Part shown: positions 6,136 through 10,438 of the stretch, piece by piece
Numbering within the stretch: the stretch's first letter is position 1
How the letters are laid out: every line of letters begins with the position of its first letter
NCBI GenBank assembly: GCA_030625695.1
Contig: DAOUQK010000103.1
Span: 1-10,438, forward strand
Length of the DNA: 10,438 nucleotides
Source of the DNA: Paracoccaceae bacterium
GTDB taxonomy: Bacteria; Pseudomonadota; Alphaproteobacteria; Rhodobacterales; Rhodobacteraceae
Direction of reading: 5' to 3'
Notes under the pieces: model-generated
Told to the model about the DNA's origin: nothing
What the model saw: only the letters and a program-made list of their open reading frames with translations
Database searches by the model: none
Translations under genes and position numbers: made by a program

Positions 6136-6398
6136 CAGTCGATCCGAAAGATCAAAGAAACCCATCTGTGCCATGACGGCCATTCCTCCGCCATATCATC
6201 CCACAAATCTACAGCGCGTTCAGGTAGGTGCAATTTATAGAGGTGCCCCTTGGTATAATATTCATCCATGCACAGGTGCATCGACACGCGTTTCCAGCAA
6301 ATAGTGCCGTTAAGCACCAGAGTAAGTTGTGAAATTACAGACCGTTTTCTACAGGTAAACTATCGCGCCTCTGTGTTCCGCATCAGCCGTGTCAAAAC
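6136..6398. other. Gene-free stretch with unidentified coding debris
   Basis: No intact gene. On the minus strand, from ATG 6281 (or ATG 6269) down to about 6180, a run reads MHLCMDEYYTKGHLYKLHLP and then ERAVDLWDDMAEEW before merging into out-of-frame sequence beside the transposase relic. It looks protein-like but I do not recognise it, and it may be the truncated start of a gene broken by the insertion. On the plus strand TGGTATAAT (6251-6259) is a perfect extended -10 with no obvious -35 and no rightward gene after it. No convincing terminator for the operon ending at 6399 is visible. Confidence 0.35.
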
Positions 6399-7073
6399 CT
6401 ATTTCCGCCAGGTATCCAGCCATCGCCGCAAACGCCCGTGTTTCTTCAACACGGCATCGCCCACCGCATCCACCCGCTCGCCCACATCCTGCATTGCCGG
6501 ATCAACCGTGCGTTCAAGAAACTGCCGCCACATGGCGCGCAAGAACAAGAATGCGGCAACCACAAAGATGAAAAAGAAGATGTTGAACCACGGAATAACC
6601 CGCACATCCGGGCCATCCACTGCACGAATGCCAATCGCATTAGGATAGATCGACAGATATTTATTGCGCCAGCCGTAATGCGTCATCACCGCCCAGTTTT
6701 CGCCACCAGATGTCCCCACCGCAGCGGCCTGGGCCTGAAGATCAGAGCTGTCAAATTTAAAGTATGGCGGCCATATCCAGCCCGTATCTTCATTGCGATA
6801 AACCATTACCTGCCTGGCATCCCGGGCAATGAACCCCAGCAAAAACGTCTTTTTCTTCTCAGTATAGATCAGCCGCAGATCACGGGTTTCAAGCTCGGCT
6901 GAACCACTATCGGCCTGGGCGTAAAACAACCGGTTTATCGCCGTAAAATCGGTCCGGATCACTTCGGTCGAGGTGATCCTCACGATATCATGCTGAGGCA
7001 GTACATAATGCAGCAGGCCGCCGACAAGCACGAACACCGACACGAAAAAACCCGTTTTAATCTTTTGCATCAT
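6399..7073 (-). CDS. DUF1523 family membrane protein
   Basis: A 224-residue protein matching the DUF1523 family of unknown function, common in Rhodobacterales. The sequence shows an N-terminal membrane segment (about 7-25), then an extramembrane domain carrying the family hallmarks VYRNEDTGWIWPPYFKFDSS (91-110) and THYGWRNKYLSIYPNAIGIR (131-150). A second membrane segment follows (about 163-180), then a basic C-terminal tail ending RRWLDTWRK. Two helices with both termini probably cytoplasmic would put the conserved domain in the periplasm. The start is ATGATG at 7073/7070; either codon fits the AAGGGGTGG site upstream. It is the last gene of the leftward operon, nine bases after the preceding stop. 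Confidence 0.85.
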   Translation of the reverse strand: MMQKIKTGFFVSVFVLVGGLLHYVLPQHDIVRITSTEVIRTDFTAINRLFYAQADSGSAELETRDLRLIYTEKKKTFLLGFIARDARQVMVYRNEDTGWIWPPYFKFDSSDLQAQAAAVGTSGGENWAVMTHYGWRNKYLSIYPNAIGIRAVDGPDVRVIPWFNIFFFIFVVAAFLFLRAMWRQFLERTVDPAMQDVGERVDAVGDAVLKKHGRLRRWLDTWRK

Positions 7074-7082
7074 TCCACCCCT

Positions 7083-7355
7083 TCAATAGGTCGTCAGAAA
7101 ATGAATGACCGCAACTATTATGGTCGGGATCACATAGACCAGCAGGATCAGCTTGGGCCGGATGCCCATGTTATACTCAACCATACCCTGGTCAACAAAC
7201 GCCTCGCGCGCAGCCTCGTCCGTGCTGTCCGGGTTATCTTCGCCCCAGCGATCTTCCAGCTTCTCGCGGCGCACTGATTTGGAATAGATCGAGACCATGA
7301 AATAAACCACGCTCAAACCCACAAAGCCAAAAACCACCAGTCGGATCAGTCCCAT
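7083..7355 (-). CDS. Small two-helix membrane protein
   Basis: A 90-residue protein with membrane segments at about 3-25 and 68-87. They are joined by a charged loop (SKSVRREKLEDRWGED onward) rich in Asp, Glu and Arg. The positive residues just after helix 1 suggest that the loop is cytoplasmic. Homologues beside DUF1523 genes in Rhodobacterales are sometimes labelled cation/multidrug efflux pump, but nothing in this sequence supports a transporter. It begins four bases after the preceding gene's stop, with AGGAG in that gene's last codons as its ribosome-binding site, so it belongs to the operon. Its function is unknown. Confidence 0.82.
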   Translation of the reverse strand: MGLIRLVVFGFVGLSVVYFMVSIYSKSVRREKLEDRWGEDNPDSTDEAAREAFVDQGMVEYNMGIRPKLILLVYVIPTIIVAVIHFLTTY

Positions 7356-7359
7356 TCCC

Positions 7360-8730
7360 TTATCTCCTCACAGCGCCCCACGGCCCGACCCGTTGGATCA
7401 GCGCCTCAGGCGCCTTGTTCAAGGCTTTTGCCGGCACAGCCTCGGGCACTTCACCGGCCATATCCGGTTCATGGCCAAACAAAGCCGCCCGCGCGCCCGC
7501 TTTGTCCACCTGATACTCTCGTTCAAGAAAATTGGCCACATAGGTTTTCTTGGCGTCGGGCCAGTCCACGTATTGGCGGTAAAACAGTTCCTTATGGCAG
7601 ATGAACAATTGCCGGATATCCAGCGGGCACAGTTCTGCCAGCAACATGTTAATCAGATCATGATCGGGCGTATCGGCGGCGCGCAATGTATAGAAATACG
7701 CCGGATGTTCCGACGTTATGCTGGGCCAGTCCCCGCCCCCCGTAGACCAGTTTAACAAGGCCGAAAGCCCGGTAAATTCCTGCGGCAACAGGCTGGCATT
7801 CTGACGCGCCAACCGACGCATATCGGCGCGGGTAAGCCCGGTCAGGTCAAACCCTGCGTCGGCGGCCGTGTCGACAACAATGAAATCCATCTTTTGTTGC
7901 AGGATCGCCGCGCCATCAACGCCCTTGGCTTTCACAATCGGCTCGGTCAGATCGTTGTAGTCAAAGAACTTGGCGATGCGGTTGCGGTCGCCACGGTCAA
8001 ACACATATTTGATCGGCAGTTTGCCAAGCGCGTCCTTGTCCCTGGTCGATATCAACGCCGGATGCTTCATCTCCTGAAACAGATACAGCCCACCAAAATG
8101 CGCCGTCCAAAAGTTTTTCTGCTCATATGCCTTATGCTTCAGGCGCACCGGATTACGGGCAATATCCCCCGATTTCCCGGCCAATGTTATCATCTTGGCG
8201 ATCAGCACATCGTCAAACCACGCGTCTTCTTCGTCCTTGAACCGGTCGATCAGCCCGGCCAACTGATTGGCGTGCTGCAACGTCCCACCCGGCGTGTCCG
8301 CCTCAATCTCAATCCGCCTGATATCAAACAACTTATCCGGCGAACTTACTTCAAACACCGAATTGACCATCTCACCCGCCACCGCATCGGTTGCCGTCAG
8401 GGCAAACAATTGCCCGGCGTTCTCGGTGATGAACCGGTGCAAGATATCGTGACTGGTAGAAAACTGAACATTCAGCAAGGGGCAGCGTTTCTGCTCGGTG
8501 CTCAGCAAGATGAACTGCCGGTTGACGCCGCCGTGGTTGAGATAAAGGTGATCCCCCAAATCATCCCCCACCTCGGGGGAATAGCCGGAAATGTCGATAT
8601 GAAAGTCGCCCAGCGCGGTTTGTTTACCGGTCAGATGCTGCAATGCGCGATTATAGCGATCCACCAAAGCCGGGCTTTGCACATGATGCAGATTGCCGAA
8701 CATCAGACCTTTTTCGATCAGTCGTTTCAT
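7360..8730 (-). CDS. Uncharacterised soluble protein, probably DUF6638 family
   Basis: A 456-residue protein without membrane segments or signal peptide, opening MKRLIEKGLMFGNLHHV. I believe it belongs to the DUF6638 family, which I know from Rhodobacterales; this rests on memory of the sequence style (ISGYSPEVGDDLGDHLYLN and FWTAHFGGLYLF). No nucleotide-binding or catalytic motif is evident. The acidic, aromatic-rich C-terminal half contains HKELFYRQYVDWPDAKKTYV before a loosely conserved tail. The open frame extends upstream to 8907, but ATG 8730 is the start: it has AAAAGGA seven bases before it and overlaps the stop of the upstream gene as ATGA (8730-8727). Its place between an AAA+ ATPase and membrane proteins suggests an adaptor or effector of the ATPase, which is inference. 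Confidence 0.8.
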   Translation of the reverse strand: MKRLIEKGLMFGNLHHVQSPALVDRYNRALQHLTGKQTALGDFHIDISGYSPEVGDDLGDHLYLNHGGVNRQFILLSTEQKRCPLLNVQFSTSHDILHRFITENAGQLFALTATDAVAGEMVNSVFEVSSPDKLFDIRRIEIEADTPGGTLQHANQLAGLIDRFKDEEDAWFDDVLIAKMITLAGKSGDIARNPVRLKHKAYEQKNFWTAHFGGLYLFQEMKHPALISTRDKDALGKLPIKYVFDRGDRNRIAKFFDYNDLTEPIVKAKGVDGAAILQQKMDFIVVDTAADAGFDLTGLTRADMRRLARQNASLLPQEFTGLSALLNWSTGGGDWPSITSEHPAYFYTLRAADTPDHDLINMLLAELCPLDIRQLFICHKELFYRQYVDWPDAKKTYVANFLEREYQVDKAGARAALFGHEPDMAGEVPEAVPAKALNKAPEALIQRVGPWGAVRR

Positions 8731-9044
8731 GGCTGAATCCTTTTGCGGCGCAGGCGGTTGAAAATGGTCACATAGATCGGCAACCAGATCATCGCCGAAA
8801 ACCCGGTGATCGGCAGGGTTCGAATGTACAGCGGCACGGGCGCGTCGAACTCTGAGATCGGGTCCGGGTCGAGCATGTAGAAGGCGGCATAGGCAAACAG
8901 GAAACAAGCGGCAACGCCGAGCAGGCCGGCCGAGAACGGGCCGATATCGTCAAAGAACGGCGCACGCAGGACGGCCATAGCGATCAGGATGCTGGCAATG
9001 ACCGAGACCAGGAGGACGGAGGCGAAGAAGAAAAAGATGGTCAT
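8727..9044 (-). CDS. Three-helix membrane protein of unknown function
   Basis: A 105-residue, highly hydrophobic protein with predicted membrane helices at about 2-26, 38-58 and 77-96. A short acidic segment with DPDPISEFDAP (59-69) lies between helices 2 and 3, and the tail is strongly basic (NRLRRKRIQP). By the positive-inside rule the C-terminus is cytoplasmic and the acidic loop periplasmic on the other face. The start at 9044 has a GGAGGG site eight bases upstream and overlaps the preceding stop (ATGA, 9044-9041). Its stop in turn overlaps the DUF6638-like start. I do not recognise the family. Confidence 0.78.
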   Translation of the reverse strand: MTIFFFFASVLLVSVIASILIAMAVLRAPFFDDIGPFSAGLLGVAACFLFAYAAFYMLDPDPISEFDAPVPLYIRTLPITGFSAMIWLPIYVTIFNRLRRKRIQP

Positions 9045-9547
9045 GTTAGCTTCCCTCCGCTTTCACTATTGCTCAAGTCTTGCTTTAGTCTTTCCCATTC
9101 TCGTTTCAAGATTTTGCCCATCAATACTATCAGATCAGGGTTCTCAGCCGGGGAGTGTCTGGATTCGGCGGATTTCAAAGATTGGGTCATTGTTTCTGTG
9201 AGTTTTTTGAAGTCGGGATCGTGATGGTTCATTCGCAGTAAGATTTTGTTGATTATGAGGGAAAGACGGTTTGTCTCTTCCTTCGATATTGGCTGCAAAC
9301 TAGCCAATATTCCCAAGTATTGAGAAAAATCCAATCTAAGCTCGTTTATCCAGTTTTGGCGAAACTCTGACAGTTTTAGTTCGCGAGCCAATACACGTTC
9401 AACATGTCGTTCATTGGCAGCCCGTCGCTCCGATGACTTGTTCATCAGACTGGTAACTAAATACGTTATTGCGGGGACACCAATGACAGTCACCAATTCC
9501 TTGTGGGATTTAATCCACTCATTGAATAAATTGAGAAACTCCAACAC
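9041..9547 (-). CDS. Low-GC single-pass membrane protein with helical cytoplasmic domain, unknown function
   Basis: A 168-residue protein with one membrane segment at about 17-36. A long charged, probably helical domain follows, containing ERHVERVLARELKLSEFRQN and WINELR (47-71). Proteins with a membrane anchor followed by an xEFRQxWINELR-like stretch occur widely as hypothetical proteins; I know no function. Base composition differs sharply from the neighbours: 46 of 120 bases are G or C at 9241-9360, against 38 of 60 at 8821-8880. The start is GTG at 9547 (TTG is the next codon), five bases after the ATPase stop and behind the AGGAGAAGGGG of its last codons. Its own stop overlaps the next start. 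It looks like a horizontally acquired gene placed precisely within the operon. Confidence 0.72.
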   Translation of the reverse strand: MLEFLNLFNEWIKSHKELVTVIGVPAITYLVTSLMNKSSERRAANERHVERVLARELKLSEFRQNWINELRLDFSQYLGILASLQPISKEETNRLSLIINKILLRMNHHDPDFKKLTETMTQSLKSAESRHSPAENPDLIVLMGKILKREWERLKQDLSNSESGGKLT

Positions 9548-9552
9548 CTAGG

Positions 9553-10438
9553 TCACCCCTTCTCCTCCAAATACCGCCTCTTCGCCTCTTCCGTCCGCCC
9601 ATACTCCCGCACCATAGTCTCAATCGCCACCTCGTCGGATTTGTCGGCATAGCGGAACTCGGAATCGGCATAGCGGTTGATTTCCTGCATTACCATCTCA
9701 ACGGTGATCGGCTGGCGCAGCTCGGATATCATACCCTTTTTGGTGTCATAGTCGCGGAACAGGAACAACTCGGGTTCTTCCATCCATTCATCCGGCAGTT
9801 CAAAGTCCATCGCCCGCACCTTGACCGCGTCGGTGATGTTTTTGATCGCCCGCCCGGTGAACCGATCATCGGCCTGTTGAATGCCTTTCAGATAGATGCC
9901 CATCTTGGCGATGGTATCCAATTCGCCCACATCCGAACGCACCTTGTCGAACACGCGCAGCAACCCGTCTTCGTGCGGGCGGGCATGACCTGCAAAACTG
10001 GCGGCGACGGCGGATTTGATCTCTTGTGCGGCATAGGCATCGTGGTCGCCCAAAGGAATGTCGTGGTTCTTGCCCATCAACAGATAAAGGATGTCGATGT
10101 AATCATCCTGCGTCTGCGGCCCGTCCACCAGAAACCGCGCACCGGCACGTTGGCGCAGGGCGTCGTCGACATTTTCGGGATAGTTTGAGAACATACCAAA
10201 CGTGCAATTGCCGCGTACGACGGTGTTGGCGCCAGCAAAGCTCTCCATCAAAACGGCGGTGATTTCCAACTGGCCAGCCGACGACTGCCGGTCACCACGT
10301 TTGCCAGCGAGGGTGTCGATATCGTCAATGGTGCCAAAACCGATCACACCGGGGTCCAATATTGTGTCGATGAACGCCTTGGCGTTTTGGCCAGACTTAC
10401 CTTGATAACTGTCGATATTATCGGTCGAAAGGTTCTGG
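9553..10438 (-). CDS. AAA+ ATPase, C-terminal 294 residues
   Basis: The frame is open to the right edge (first full codon at 10437), so the N-terminus, including the Walker A loop, is outside the window. Counting from the edge: SYQGKSGQNAKAFID (10-24) resembles the pore-loop/helix region of FtsH- or CDC48-type AAA domains. IGFGTIDDID (32-41) is a Walker B strand with Asp38-Asp39 where Asp-Glu is usual. FGMFSNYPENVDDALRQRAG (80-99) is sensor 1 (Asn85) followed by candidate arginine fingers Arg95, Arg97 and Arg101. A C-terminal region of nearly 190 residues ends in a charged helix (EYGRTEEAKRRYLEEKG). The AAA+ assignment is firm, the subfamily is not. It heads the visible operon of membrane and DUF proteins and is the likely energy-consuming part of that system. 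A TTG at 10359 is not a credible start. Confidence 0.85.
   Translation of the reverse strand, partial: QNLSTDNIDSYQGKSGQNAKAFIDTILDPGVIGFGTIDDIDTLAGKRGDRQSSAGQLEITAVLMESFAGANTVVRGNCTFGMFSNYPENVDDALRQRAGARFLVDGPQTQDDYIDILYLLMGKNHDIPLGDHDAYAAQEIKSAVAASFAGHARPHEDGLLRVFDKVRSDVGELDTIAKMGIYLKGIQQADDRFTGRAIKNITDAVKVRAMDFELPDEWMEEPELFLFRDYDTKKGMISELRQPITVEMVMQEINRYADSEFRYADKSDEVAIETMVREYGRTEEAKRRYLEEKG

Noticed and set aside
6251..6259. TGGTATAAT, a perfect extended -10 on the plus strand
   Set aside because: It has no -35 partner at normal spacing and no rightward gene or small-RNA-like terminator downstream, and it coincides with coding-like minus-strand sequence. Probably chance.
7894..8736. Long plus-strand open frame of 280 codons
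   Set aside because: It is the antisense shadow of the DUF6638-like gene, with a His/Gln/Arg-rich unnatural composition, no family resemblance and no ribosome-binding site.
8731..8907. Upstream extension of the DUF6638-like frame
   Set aside because: It overlaps the three-helix membrane protein gene. ATG 8730 has a good ribosome-binding site and overlaps that gene's stop.
9041..9547. Reading the low-GC gene plus neighbours as a toxin-antitoxin pair
   Set aside because: The adjacent three-helix protein and ATPase do not resemble antitoxins, and the protein has no known toxin motif. Composition alone is not enough.
1..10438. Search for CRISPR arrays, tRNA/rRNA genes and phage attachment sites
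   Set aside because: No regularly spaced repeats, no cloverleaf with the usual GGTTCGA-type T arm, and no duplicated att-like ends were seen by eye in the intergenic stretches.

Overview
The window looks like chromosomal DNA of an alphaproteobacterium, most likely a marine Rhodobacteraceae (Roseobacter-group) strain. The protein sequences, the infA-maf-RNase E/G-yacG gene order, the fused IolC and the DUF1523 and DUF6638-like proteins all have that flavour. This placement comes from recognising protein families by eye, not from a database search.

Left part (1-3690): a myo-inositol catabolism locus. iolC (kinase fused to a DUF2090/aldolase-like domain) and iolD (only its first 73 codons are inside the window) run leftward with a 4-base ATGA overlap. 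iolG (inositol 2-dehydrogenase) runs rightward from the other side of a 577-base divergent intergenic region. That region carries two GGAA-N6-TTCC-type palindromes, one next to each gene. This matches the operator described for RpiR-type IolR repressors in rhizobia, so both directions are probably repressed together and induced by inositol. Between them lie short broken reading frames and an imperfect inverted repeat that look like gene debris.

Middle part (3739-5865): a rightward housekeeping operon: infA (IF-1), maf (nucleotide pyrophosphatase), a short RNase E/G-family gene and yacG (gyrase inhibitor). maf/rng and rng/yacG are coupled by ATGA overlaps, and two tandem hairpins follow yacG.

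Junction (about 5866-6398): no intact gene. A leftward IS630-family transposase relic with two frameshifts lies at about 5952-6135, next to further unidentified debris.

Right part (6399-10438): a leftward, tightly packed six-gene operon entering from beyond the right edge. In order of transcription it encodes an AAA+ ATPase (N-terminus off the window), a low-GC single-pass membrane/helical protein, a three-helix membrane protein, a soluble DUF6638-like protein, a small two-helix membrane protein and a DUF1523 membrane protein. Two of the junctions are ATGA overlaps and the others are gaps of 4-9 bases. An AAA+ motor co-expressed with four membrane proteins and an uncharacterised soluble protein has no function I know of. 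It is the best candidate here for an undescribed system, probably acting at the envelope. The low-GC gene in its midst looks like a recent insertion that kept the operon's translational coupling.
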